Assembly (NCBI RefSeq): GCF_000447755.1
Contig: NZ_AUNE01000057.1
Span: 1-49,803 of the forward strand
Direction: 5' to 3'
Length of the DNA: 49,803 nt
DNA from: Bacteriovorax sp. BSW11_IV
Lineage (GTDB): Bacteria; Bdellovibrionota; Bacteriovoracia; Bacteriovoracales; Bacteriovoracaceae
The position numbers and the translations under genes are program-made. This document shows positions 24,434-32,050 of this stretch, in pieces. Below the pieces are notes generated by a model. That model saw only the letters and a program-made list of their open reading frames with translations, did not search any database and was not told the origin of the DNA. How positions within the stretch are numbered: the stretch's first letter is position 1; every line of letters begins with the position of its first letter.

Positions 24434-25852
24434 TTAGTTGTCCTTTAATACTTTATACTCAATCTCAATATTCGATCCTGGAGCTGGTACATATCCTTCA
24501 AGGAAAGACACGGCACCACTTTGCGCATCAAGTTCATAACCTGATGTAACTAGTTCTCCATTTACTTTTACTTTAATGTCTTGTGTTGCAGGAACACGTG
24601 CTAGTGCAAATTTCGAAAGAAGGTCTACGATTTTCCCACCCATGTCTCCAAGGATAGTGTAGAAGTCATCTTCGATATCTGCTGACATACCACCTGTTTT
24701 TTCAGAGGCCTCAACGTAGCGTAGACCTAGAGATTCATTACTTCTGTTTTTCTCTTTAGTTACGATACTGTAAATTTTTACTTTACCTTCATCCTTTTTA
24801 AGACTTCTATAGAATGACAGGTATTCATCTACTGACTTAGAAGATTGGTCTTCTTCATCACTTAAGTAAACGATTACAAGGTATGCATCATCTCTCAAGA
24901 ATTTTTTATTTGAAGGAAGCTCATACTTTTTGAAAAATGATTCTGAAGTATGTAGACCTTTTTCGTATCCACTTCCTTTAATTCCAACATTTACACATCT
25001 TTCGAAGTCACGTAAGAATTTAGTTTCATCTTTTTTAGCTGATTGTGAGTCTAGTAATTTATCATTACAAACCCATTTCCCGTTTTGACGAGAAGTCGCA
25101 TCTGTAGTTGTGATTCCCATTTGGAAATCAACATCTTTTTGGATGAAATCGCTAATAAAAGAGTTGAAATTACGTCCCAGACTCGCTTGTTCATCTGCCA
25201 TAGAACCTGAATCATCGATAACCCATAAGATATCAACTTTGTTTTGTTCTTCTACATTTTGAACGAATCTGTCTGTAAGCGTTTTGTACTCAACAGTTGG
25301 TGTTGTTGGGTTTTCTTCGCCTTCATCTGGATCAGTTTCAGAACCACCATCAGTACCACCATTGCTGCCTCCATCGTCACCATTAGAGCCATTGTCTCCA
25401 ATCGATCCGTTGCCACCGTTAGAACCACTGTCACCAATTGAACCACCGTCGCCGTTAGTACCACCGTTGCCGTTTGTACTACCATCGCCGTTTGTTCCAC
25501 CGTCACCGTTAGAACTACCGTCGCCATTAGAGCCACCATCACCATTTGAACTACCATCGCCGTTAGTCCCACCGCTACCGTTTGTACTACCGTCTCCGTT
25601 AGTTCCACCATCTCCGTTGATACTACCGTCACCGTTAGTACCACCGTTATCAATTGTGCCATTGTCTCCAGTTGAACCATTAGTTTCCGGCACATCAATG
25701 TTTCCATTGTCTGTTGGAAGATTTACTGATGGTTTTTCAACAGCAGCACCATTTAAAATTTCTTTTTCATAAAACTCTTGTTGATTACAAGAAGCTAATA
25801 CAAAAGTGGCACATAGGCCTAAGACAAGAGAGTTTACTTTATTGCCGTTCAT
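24434..25852 (-). CDS. VWA-domain lipoprotein with Gly/Asn/Asp repeat (CglB-like)
   Basis: A 472-aa lipoprotein (lipobox VLASC, Cys22). Residues 58-175 are a low-complexity stretch of near-repeats NGDGGTNGDGS. A von Willebrand A domain follows (about 203-400) with an intact MIDAS DDSGS (213-217), the Thr site GITTTDA and the Asp site LSDEEDQSS, so a metal-dependent adhesive surface is expected. The C-terminal 60 residues are beta-rich. In Myxococcus the VWA lipoprotein CglB is the gliding adhesin. This is the first gene of the block, with GAGGA ahead of its ATG and a 347-bp upstream region. Confidence 0.87.
   Translation of the reverse strand: MNGNKVNSLVLGLCATFVLASCNQQEFYEKEILNGAAVEKPSVNLPTDNGNIDVPETNGSTGDNGTIDNGGTNGDGSINGDGGTNGDGSTNGSGGTNGDGSSNGDGGSNGDGSSNGDGGTNGDGSTNGNGGTNGDGGSIGDSGSNGGNGSIGDNGSNGDDGGSNGGTDGGSETDPDEGEENPTTPTVEYKTLTDRFVQNVEEQNKVDILWVIDDSGSMADEQASLGRNFNSFISDFIQKDVDFQMGITTTDATSRQNGKWVCNDKLLDSQSAKKDETKFLRDFERCVNVGIKGSGYEKGLHTSESFFKKYELPSNKKFLRDDAYLVIVYLSDEEDQSSKSVDEYLSFYRSLKKDEGKVKIYSIVTKEKNRSNESLGLRYVEASEKTGGMSADIEDDFYTILGDMGGKIVDLLSKFALARVPATQDIKVKVNGELVTSGYELDAQSGAVSFLEGYVPAPGSNIEIEYKVLKDN
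25328..25681 (-). repeat. In-frame repeat coding the NGDGG(T/S) tract
   Basis: About 350 bp of tandem degenerate units, mostly 9 or 18 bp, encode the Gly/Asn/Asp/Ser/Thr tract of the VWA lipoprotein. Copy number is probably variable by slippage or recombination. It causes long spurious Pro-rich ORFs on the plus strand. Confidence 0.85.
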
Positions 25853-26199
25853 GAGGATCTTCCTCTTTACGCGGCTTGGTGAAATTTAATTCACACTTTC
25901 CGGCAACTCTCAGATTTTGTGAACGACGGACGTACAATTACCACTTACGGACAACAACAAAATCAGAGCAGTTTGAAATCCTTTTCTACTTCAAGGCAAG
26001 ATTAGCAAATCTGTAATTTAAGTAAACGAATTGGCAAAATTGTTTTTTAAAAATCTCTAACAATCTTTTTATTTTTCGCTAGTTAAATACCCTAAAATGT
26101 CAGGTAATTGTGAATTTGTTTAGAGAGGGGGTGTTTTTAATTTCCGCCCAAATGCAGTGGCACAGCTTTGTAACTGCCTAATATGAGCAATGAAATTTC
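25853..26199. other. 347-bp intergenic region upstream of the Glt-like block
   Basis: AT-rich and without any ORF of use on either strand. On the minus strand it must hold the promoter of the ten-gene block, but I find no near-consensus -35/-10 pair. It ends in GAGGA before the VWA gene. A short inverted repeat GTGAA/TTCAC lies at about 25879-25895. No riboswitch fold was recognised. Confidence 0.5.
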
Positions 26200-26856
26200 C
26201 TATGAAAGATGCTCTTTCAGGATGTTTTTGACAGTTCTTAAGTATTCAGGGTCTAGGCGATGATTATTTTCGATGATGTAACTTTGGCCTTTAGTACCTC
26301 TGGAAACGAGTTCTTCCATACGTTTAATGGCCTTTTCAAAATCGACAATGGTATCTAAACTTCCATTTATCGTATAAATCTCAAAATTCAGTTTTTTCTC
26401 AAGAAGCTCTACACGTGATGAGGACGCCACGCAGATTATCGCTTTGGTCTGTGCTAATTTGTTAGCAACAAATGGACTAAGGTATCCACCTTGTGAGTAG
26501 CCAACAATAATGACTTCGCTATTTTTTGGTATGTATTTTTCAACGCCATCAACAACGGCCTTCGCAGCTGTTTCGTATTCAATAAAGAATTGATCTTTTT
26601 TTACATCATAGAAAAACCAAGAGTAGCCCTCTAGGAATTCACCTTTTGATCGAACGGGAGAAGGAAAGGGAGCATTGGGAGAAATGATTAAATCGTCTTC
26701 ATGGGCAATTGATTTGAAAAAATCCAACATGAATTTTCCAGTTAAAGAAAAACCATGCAACAGGAGATAGACTCTCTTTGGATTCTTTTCATTCCCATGA
26801 AGTTGTATTTTCATAGGGATTTCCATTGTTATTTTTTGATCAATTTCTCTACTCAT
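26200..26856 (-). CDS. Alpha/beta hydrolase (carboxylesterase/phospholipase-like)
   Basis: The start is at 26856, where ATGA overlaps the stop of the preceding gene; the longer form from 26883 lies inside that gene. The 218-aa product has the oxyanion region LLLHGFSLTG, nucleophile elbow GYSQGG, an Asp in NGSLDTIVDF and a late His in NNHRLDP, giving a Ser-Asp-His triad. The size matches the short carboxylesterase/dienelactone-hydrolase-like group (about 220 aa). No signal peptide, so cytoplasmic. Substrate unknown. Coupling to a lipid-kinase-like gene hints at lipid metabolism, which is inference. Confidence 0.83.
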   Translation of the reverse strand: MSREIDQKITMEIPMKIQLHGNEKNPKRVYLLLHGFSLTGKFMLDFFKSIAHEDDLIISPNAPFPSPVRSKGEFLEGYSWFFYDVKKDQFFIEYETAAKAVVDGVEKYIPKNSEVIIVGYSQGGYLSPFVANKLAQTKAIICVASSSRVELLEKKLNFEIYTINGSLDTIVDFEKAIKRMEELVSRGTKGQSYIIENNHRLDPEYLRTVKNILKEHLS

Positions 26857-27494
26857 ATAACAAATAGTGCAGAGGCAATCCAAGTTGCTATTGCTGTGAA
26901 AATAGGAATTGTTAAATTATCATCTAGCTTGATAGGTAGCATCTCAAAAACGGTCACACAAAATGATACAGCAAAGGCCACAAATAATACTGTGATAGGG
27001 CCATTGTTGAACTCTTCGCTATAGACGGCACAAATAATTATAAAACATGAAATGAAAAAGGCGGCAGAACCTTCAAGAGACTTGTGGGGGACTATTTTTG
27101 TTCGCCCATACTTAATTCCCACAATTGCTGATAAAGGATCAGAGATGGCCAAGGTGTAAATCGCAATTAGTGATACGGCCTTAGGAAAAGTAAGGATTGT
27201 AAGAAGCATACCCATAACAAAGGGAACGCTGGCAGATTCTTTTAGTTGTTCTTCTGCTCTTAAAAAGTAGTGAGTTACTTTTGCAAATTGACCACTATAT
27301 TCTGGGTAATTCAATCGAACTTGTTCAAAGATATAAAGTAAAGAGGCGCAGATACCTAGAATATAAACGGCCTGATTATGTGTCAGAAAAAGGGCATATA
27401 TTGTCCCACACGATACACCCATCGTAAGGTGAAACATGCGTCTTGGCAGATGGAGGTCGCTTCTTGTGGCAACTACTTTTTTTCCTTCATCCAT
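26853..27494 (-). CDS. Dolichol/phytol kinase-like integral membrane protein
   Basis: A 213-aa membrane protein with about six helices. It shows the order of motifs of the SEC59/VTE5/dolichol kinase family: SDPLSAIVGIKYGR, HKSLEGSAAFF and KLDDNLTIPI, in which Asp and Glu bind nucleotide and metal. Family members phosphorylate isoprenoid alcohols (CTP-dependent) or act as CDP-diglyceride synthases. The bacterial substrate is unknown. It overlaps the hydrolase gene by 4 bases and follows the antiporter gene by 1 base, so the three form one operon; AGGAAA precedes the ATG. Confidence 0.82.
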   Translation of the reverse strand: MDEGKKVVATRSDLHLPRRMFHLTMGVSCGTIYALFLTHNQAVYILGICASLLYIFEQVRLNYPEYSGQFAKVTHYFLRAEEQLKESASVPFVMGMLLTILTFPKAVSLIAIYTLAISDPLSAIVGIKYGRTKIVPHKSLEGSAAFFISCFIIICAVYSEEFNNGPITVLFVAFAVSFCVTVFEMLPIKLDDNLTIPIFTAIATWIASALFVI

Positions 27495-27495
27495 T

Positions 27496-29235
27496 TTAAT
27501 TTCCTATGAGTTTAGGGTCTTTTTTCATTTTATCAATATGGAGTAATAAGTCTTTATAGTAAAGGATTCCGAGAAACTTTTTCGTCGCATTATGAATAAC
27601 AGGTAAGCGAGAGGCCTTCTCATTTTCAAAGGCCTGAAGGGCCTCATTGAAGGTTGTATTATCGTTCAATGCGAAAGTTTCCTTTACAAGTGTTTCGGCC
27701 AAAATAAAACTTGTGTTTTCTTCATTCAAATAGCTTTTTAAAACATCAATACTAATGAGCCCTATAAAGCGTTGGTCATCATCGACGACTGGATAGAAGT
27801 TATAGTTTTGATCGACGTATTTCTTTACTGTTTGGAGAGGAGCATTTTTTTTGATGGCCACGACATCTGTGGCCACAAGAGATTTTATGGTATTGAATGT
27901 TTCTTCTTTTTGCGCCTGTGTAATCAAACCCGTGTTTGTAAGAAGATTTTTAATGAGTCCACGTACTGAAATACTTGTTTTAAGAGTTTGTTTATTGTCT
28001 CCTGTATTTTCTGGAATAGCTTCTTTTGCCTCAAACAGTGATTTCCTTAATAGAAGGGGACCAATGATTTCAAAAACAAAGATTGATGTCATAATTATGA
28101 GAACAATTGAATTTGCCGTTTTCTCTTCTCTTGGCGCCAGTGCTGTTACAATGGCAATGGCCGCCCCTGCATGGGAGAGTACACTTGTTCCAACATATTT
28201 TCCTATATTCAATTCTTTCAAGGCTATTTTATTACTTAATCTTGCTGAAATTTGTACTGCAAGTACTCTTGCAATAATGTAGCTGACTCCAATGATTCCC
28301 ATCTGCGGGATTTGTTCTTGTAAATGAATATGGGCACCAGCAATTACGAAAAAAAGCGCATAAATGGATAGTCCCATATTTTGGAAAGAAGCATGTATCT
28401 TTTGGCCAACATTACTTGTGTTTACGAGAGTGAATCCAAGAGTTAAAGAAATCAGTAGGGGGTCAAATTTTAGAAAATGCGCCAAGCTTTGACCAAAGAC
28501 AATGGCAGTCACAATTACAAAAAAGATATCACCAAAGTTGTTTTCTTTTCTTTCCCAATAGCTAATAGCAATTCCCATGATTACACCAGAAATTAGTGAC
28601 CCAAAGATACTCCAAACAACAGATATAAATTGCAACCAAAGATCATTCCCAGTACTTGCCCAAAGGCCCGAAGCTTCAAGTATAAATGTGAGGACCTTTG
28701 CTCCAATGATGGCCATGAAGGTTCCAATGGCCAGGTAGGACATAATAATCTCTGTTACAGGCCCTTTGGCATTAAATTCTTTCATCACTAACAGTGTTGT
28801 CGGAGGTGCTGCTTCAATTGAGATGACTGAGAGAAATACGCCTATAATAAGTCTATCAACAAGCGCCAAGCTTGGAACGAATGAACTTAATAAAAAGAAG
28901 AAGATAAAGACAAAGAAGAAAACAAGGTGGGCCATAAGCACTGTATAGGTCAGTCTATGGCGATCTATTTTTGCAACTAAATCTTTATTAAATGCTCCAC
29001 CAATATTGAATAAAATCATCCCCAGTGCGGCCTCTGAGAAGATATTCAACGAGGAGACCATTTCTTCTTTTATAAGATTGAGACCAGTTGGGCCTAAGAG
29101 TAGGCCAATAAGTATGAAAACAGATACTTTTGGAATATGAAATTGCTTTGCAAAATTTCTACCGACGAGACACAGAAAAAGTGCCACACCTAATGCTGGA
29201 ACAATTAAGTCAAGTTGCCTGGGAGTTACTGTCAT
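27496..29235 (-). CDS. CPA2-family cation:proton antiporter with CBS domains
   Basis: A 579-aa protein with about 12 membrane helices in residues 8-400 (VLSHAGAAIAIVTAL, GVFLSVISIEAAPPTTL, both in family-typical places) and a C-terminal pair of CBS domains (about 445-575: VVAIKKNAPLQTVKKYVDQ, FYPVVDDDQRFIGLISID, ASRLPVIHNATKKFLGILY). CBS pairs usually bind adenine nucleotides and gate transport. It would exchange Na+ or K+ for protons in the inner membrane. AAGG precedes the ATG. First gene of a three-gene operon. Confidence 0.88.
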   Translation of the reverse strand: MTVTPRQLDLIVPALGVALFLCLVGRNFAKQFHIPKVSVFILIGLLLGPTGLNLIKEEMVSSLNIFSEAALGMILFNIGGAFNKDLVAKIDRHRLTYTVLMAHLVFFFVFIFFFLLSSFVPSLALVDRLIIGVFLSVISIEAAPPTTLLVMKEFNAKGPVTEIIMSYLAIGTFMAIIGAKVLTFILEASGLWASTGNDLWLQFISVVWSIFGSLISGVIMGIAISYWERKENNFGDIFFVIVTAIVFGQSLAHFLKFDPLLISLTLGFTLVNTSNVGQKIHASFQNMGLSIYALFFVIAGAHIHLQEQIPQMGIIGVSYIIARVLAVQISARLSNKIALKELNIGKYVGTSVLSHAGAAIAIVTALAPREEKTANSIVLIIMTSIFVFEIIGPLLLRKSLFEAKEAIPENTGDNKQTLKTSISVRGLIKNLLTNTGLITQAQKEETFNTIKSLVATDVVAIKKNAPLQTVKKYVDQNYNFYPVVDDDQRFIGLISIDVLKSYLNEENTSFILAETLVKETFALNDNTTFNEALQAFENEKASRLPVIHNATKKFLGILYYKDLLLHIDKMKKDPKLIGN

Positions 29236-29348
29236 GTTTTCACCTTGGTTGCCATTATTTTACCAAAAATGCCCTGTGAGTCATCTTTTTTATACTCATT
29301 TCATGTGAAGTTCATTAGACTTAACTTGATCAATACATTGGGGAATTC

Positions 29349-29822
29349 ATGAAAAAGAAAATCTTTTTTTACTTACTCATTCTTGTCGTTATTTTCGTGG
29401 GACTAGGATACGGCGTTCTTCATTATCCTATCTCTAGTGGAATGCGCTCAGGTAAGATTGTCGAGCTTAAGAGAAAAGGTTATCTATTCAAAACTTACGA
29501 AGGGATCCTTGATCTTGGTAGTGGTGAAAATTTGACTTGGGAATTTTCAATTCATGATGATGAGCTAGGAAATCAGGTTGAATCCATGTCTGGAAAATAT
29601 GTCTCAGTAGAGTATAGAGAGATTTTATTCAAATTCTTTTATAATACTAAATTCGATATTCTTAGTGCAAAGATTGTTAACCCCGTAGGTGATGATAATC
29701 AGGGCCTATGTCGTTTGGTAAGTATCATTAGTCAAAATGGGTCCGTTGTGCGTTTTTTGCGACCACTTATCGAAAAAGAAGATCCTGAGCTTTTGCGCTT
29801 AATGCGCGATTGCCCGAAGTAA
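29349..29822 (+). CDS. Single-pass membrane protein, unknown function
   Basis: A 157-aa protein with one N-terminal helix (residues 5-22) and a beta-rich exported part (RSGKIVELKRKGYLFKTYEG, VSVEYRE). Similar proteins with a GxRxGxIVxLxxKG-like start are widespread and often wrongly labelled 6-phosphogluconate dehydrogenase; the function is not known. GGGGAA precedes the ATG. It is followed by a palindromic, T-rich stretch that may terminate transcription. Confidence 0.72.
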   Translation: MKKKIFFYLLILVVIFVGLGYGVLHYPISSGMRSGKIVELKRKGYLFKTYEGILDLGSGENLTWEFSIHDDELGNQVESMSGKYVSVEYREILFKFFYNTKFDILSAKIVNPVGDDNQGLCRLVSIISQNGSVVRFLRPLIEKEDPELLRLMRDCPK

Positions 29823-29856
29823 TTATTCAAAATTGGCGTTTTTTGTTGGCGTGAAT

Positions 29857-29874
29857 TCTTTAAGTACTTAAAGA
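29857..29874. repeat. Perfect 18-bp palindrome, possible weak terminator
   Basis: TCTTTAAGTACTTAAAGA, followed on the plus strand by TTCGTTTTAATTTTTT. Located 35 bp past the stop of the preceding gene. The stem has only two G-C pairs, so termination would be weak; it could instead be an operator. Confidence 0.4.
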
Positions 29875-29974
29875 TTCGTTTTAATTTTTTCTTATTTCTT
29901 TGAATTTGATCCTACTCTTCAGATAGAGATAATAGGCAAGGATCTAAAAGGGGAAGAATATAAGAGGGTTGTCT

Positions 29975-30625
29975 ATGACAAAAAAACCAGTTAATGTTTT
30001 TTTAAGTTTTTACACTAAGAATCTTCATCGTTATTTATCAAAACTACCTGCTTTTAGTCTTTTTGACATAGAAGCATTTAATCTACTCGAAAAATTCTCT
30101 GCACGTGATTGCGAACTTTGGGTTCATACAAATATAGAATTTCTCTCTGGCCTCGAATGTCTGGCCGTTGCCATTTCGCTAGGACGAAAAAATGACTTTT
30201 CTCAGATTGAAAATACTAAAAAAATTTCTAAGTATTTTTACAATTGTATTGTTCAAAATGAACATAAAAAAGATAAGCAAGATCAGATCTACTTGGCCTA
30301 TTTAGGCCTTTCTATTTGCCATTTTGAAAGCTCTCTTGAGTCGGGAGATATTTCAAAACAAAGAAAAGAATTAAAAATTGCAGAACATTATTTACACGAA
30401 GCTTCTTTATATTTTGATGCAAAAGAAATTACGGATTTATACCACACACTTTATCAAGCGGCCCTAGGAGAGGTTGAGAAGGCCATATGGCACATAAGCC
30501 GTGCATCAAAAGTTACGAGTGCTCCACGTGCTTATTATGAAGTTTTAGAATTTGCCTATAATAAATTGAAAATGAAAAATGTCGCTCTTTTCTATCGCAA
30601 TAGAATTGAGCGCCTCGTGGCCTAA
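29975..30625 (+). CDS. Helical protein of unknown function
   Basis: The start is placed at ATG 29975 (216 aa), 7 nt after AAGAGGG; an in-frame TTG at 29969 is too close to that site. The product is all-helical and soluble with TPR-like pairs (KQDQIYLAYLGLSICHFES, YHTLYQAALGEVEKAIWHI) and no signal peptide. I do not recognise a family. It ends 1 base before the stop of the convergent thioredoxin gene. Confidence 0.65.
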   Translation: MTKKPVNVFLSFYTKNLHRYLSKLPAFSLFDIEAFNLLEKFSARDCELWVHTNIEFLSGLECLAVAISLGRKNDFSQIENTKKISKYFYNCIVQNEHKKDKQDQIYLAYLGLSICHFESSLESGDISKQRKELKIAEHYLHEASLYFDAKEITDLYHTLYQAALGEVEKAIWHISRASKVTSAPRAYYEVLEFAYNKLKMKNVALFYRNRIERLVA

Positions 30626-30626
30626 A

Positions 30627-31058
30627 TCATAGGAAAATAAATAAAGATGCAAAAAGAGCAATAAGTACAAGAACAATAAGTTCGAATGTATAACTCTTTT
30701 TTTGATCGCTAGTTTTAAATGATCCATGAGTTCTGAAATGTGGATCATTGATATTATCTATTAGGTATTGAATATCACGATACGGCGTAATTCCATGGAA
30801 ACTATAGAGAATCTCTCTGTCCTCACAAATATGAATCGTTGGAACTGCCCTGATTCCAAAGTGAGAAGCAAGCTCTGGTTCTTCATCGGTATCAACTTCA
30901 AAAACCATGAAATGAGGATTTTCAGTTCTGACTTTGTCGAGAACTGGCGCCATTGTATTACATGGTCCACATGTTGTTGAACCAAATTTTATGGCAAAGG
31001 GTTTTCGTTGGGAGCTTATTTGAGCATCAAAATTTTCTAGAGTTAATTTAGTATCCAT
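30627..31058 (-). CDS. Thioredoxin-fold protein with C-terminal membrane anchor
   Basis: A 143-aa protein with a thioredoxin domain (residues 1-105): redox site CGPC (30-33), the cis-Pro loop AVPTIHI, and no signal peptide. Residues 122-143 form one hydrophobic helix at the very end, so the domain is tail-anchored with the active site on the cytoplasmic face. It starts 1 base after the desaturase stop codon and has no ribosome binding site of its own, so it is translationally coupled. A role in reducing or protecting the desaturase system is an inference. Confidence 0.86.
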   Translation of the reverse strand: MDTKLTLENFDAQISSQRKPFAIKFGSTTCGPCNTMAPVLDKVRTENPHFMVFEVDTDEEPELASHFGIRAVPTIHICEDREILYSFHGITPYRDIQYLIDNINDPHFRTHGSFKTSDQKKSYTFELIVLVLIALFASLFIFL

Positions 31059-31059
31059 A

Positions 31060-32007
31060 TTACGCGTGACTTCTCTTTTTTCTTACAATTCTCATGTATA
31101 AATCAATATTCTTATTAAAGATAAAGTCAAAAAGAACTTTTGTCCATGATGTATGATAGTAGAGGTCGTTGTAGTACTCAGGTGCAATAGCACGAACCTT
31201 TGGTAAGTAGACCCATGGTATTTTTAAGAAATCATGGTGTTCATTATGGTAGCCAATATTAAAGCTAAGTTTATTTAAAGGTCCATAGTAGCTGTAGGTC
31301 TCTTGTCCTTCTTTGTATGTGTAGTGTTCTTGTATCCATCTTGCACCAACAGGATGAAGACCAACACTGAAGAAGGTCGAAATTAGAATGTAATAAAGCG
31401 CCATGGGTCCAATCATTAGATAAATCAGAATATTAAAAGCAATGACGATGACAATATTTAAAAACACCCAGCCATCAAAAAGTTTCGTGTTTTTAAGTTT
31501 CATAGGCCTTACTGCCTCAATGAACATAAAAAGGAGATACCAAATAACTTTACGCCACCAAATATTTTTAACGAGCTTGGCCTCAAAATGAAAAGCAAGA
31601 TCGGCATCATAATCAAGTTCATTTAAATTGGAATGATGAACAAGATGGAATGTTCTAAAACCAATAGCACTTGGAAATCCTTGTGCTAAATTGCATACGA
31701 TACCAATGACTTTATTTGCGGTATTTCCCTTGAAAATTGCATTGTGACAGGCCTCGTGAATCATGACAAAAAGAGCGTGGTTTGCAATAGCGCCAACAAT
31801 AAATGCGAAACTAAGCATGACCCAAATACTTTTATCATTAACATAATAAGCAATGGTAATCTGCCCTAAGGTGATAAGAATGATATAAAGAGCAGAAAGA
31901 GGGTATGGCCGAATGAGGTCCCTAATATGCGGGTACTTTTTTAATATGGCCTTTGAACGAATGCCATGGGGGTTACTTTCTGTTGTGTAAGTAAAGTCAT
32001 GTCTCAT
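31060..32007 (-). CDS. Membrane fatty-acid/sphingolipid desaturase, DEGS1-like
   Basis: A 315-aa di-iron membrane desaturase with three His boxes: HEACH (84-88), HLVHH (121-125) and HNEHH (254-258), and four to six membrane helices. Beyond the boxes it matches sphingolipid delta-4 (dihydroceramide) desaturases: an N-terminal DF-x-YTTESNPH...ILKKYPHIRDLIRP segment, GLHPVGARWIQEHY, ETYSYYGPLNKLSFNIGYHN, and APEYYNDLYYHTSWTKVL near the end, all recognisable in human DEGS1. Bacteriovorax stolpii is reported to contain sphingophosphonolipids, so ceramide desaturation is a reasonable hypothesis. GGAGATAAC precedes the ATG. The thioredoxin gene follows by 1 base; the amidoligase gene precedes by 43 bases. 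Confidence 0.88.
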   Translation of the reverse strand: MRHDFTYTTESNPHGIRSKAILKKYPHIRDLIRPYPLSALYIILITLGQITIAYYVNDKSIWVMLSFAFIVGAIANHALFVMIHEACHNAIFKGNTANKVIGIVCNLAQGFPSAIGFRTFHLVHHSNLNELDYDADLAFHFEAKLVKNIWWRKVIWYLLFMFIEAVRPMKLKNTKLFDGWVFLNIVIVIAFNILIYLMIGPMALYYILISTFFSVGLHPVGARWIQEHYTYKEGQETYSYYGPLNKLSFNIGYHNEHHDFLKIPWVYLPKVRAIAPEYYNDLYYHTSWTKVLFDFIFNKNIDLYMRIVRKKRSHA

Positions 32008-32050
32008 GTTATCTCCAACATGAAAATCATAACTTGTTATTTGCTCTTTG

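Noticed and set aside
25328-25681. Repeat tract as a possible CRISPR array
   Set aside because: Units are short, contiguous and in frame with the VWA lipoprotein; there are no spacers and no cas genes.
25252-25772. Long ORFs on both strands over the repeat region, including a Pro-rich 162-aa plus-strand ORF
   Set aside because: They are frame shadows of the repetitive coding tract of the VWA lipoprotein; no ribosome binding sites and no independent protein features.
25853-26199. Possible cyclic-di-GMP (GEMM) riboswitch in the long leader
   Set aside because: None of the conserved GEMM sequence blocks can be found on the minus strand.
26857-26883. N-terminal extension of the alpha/beta hydrolase
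   Set aside because: The ATGA overlap at 26853-26856 is the normal coupling arrangement, and the extension is only the shadow of the upstream gene.
29329-29336. TTGATCAA as an FNR site before the gene at 29349
   Set aside because: The two half-sites abut without the 4-bp spacer required by FNR.
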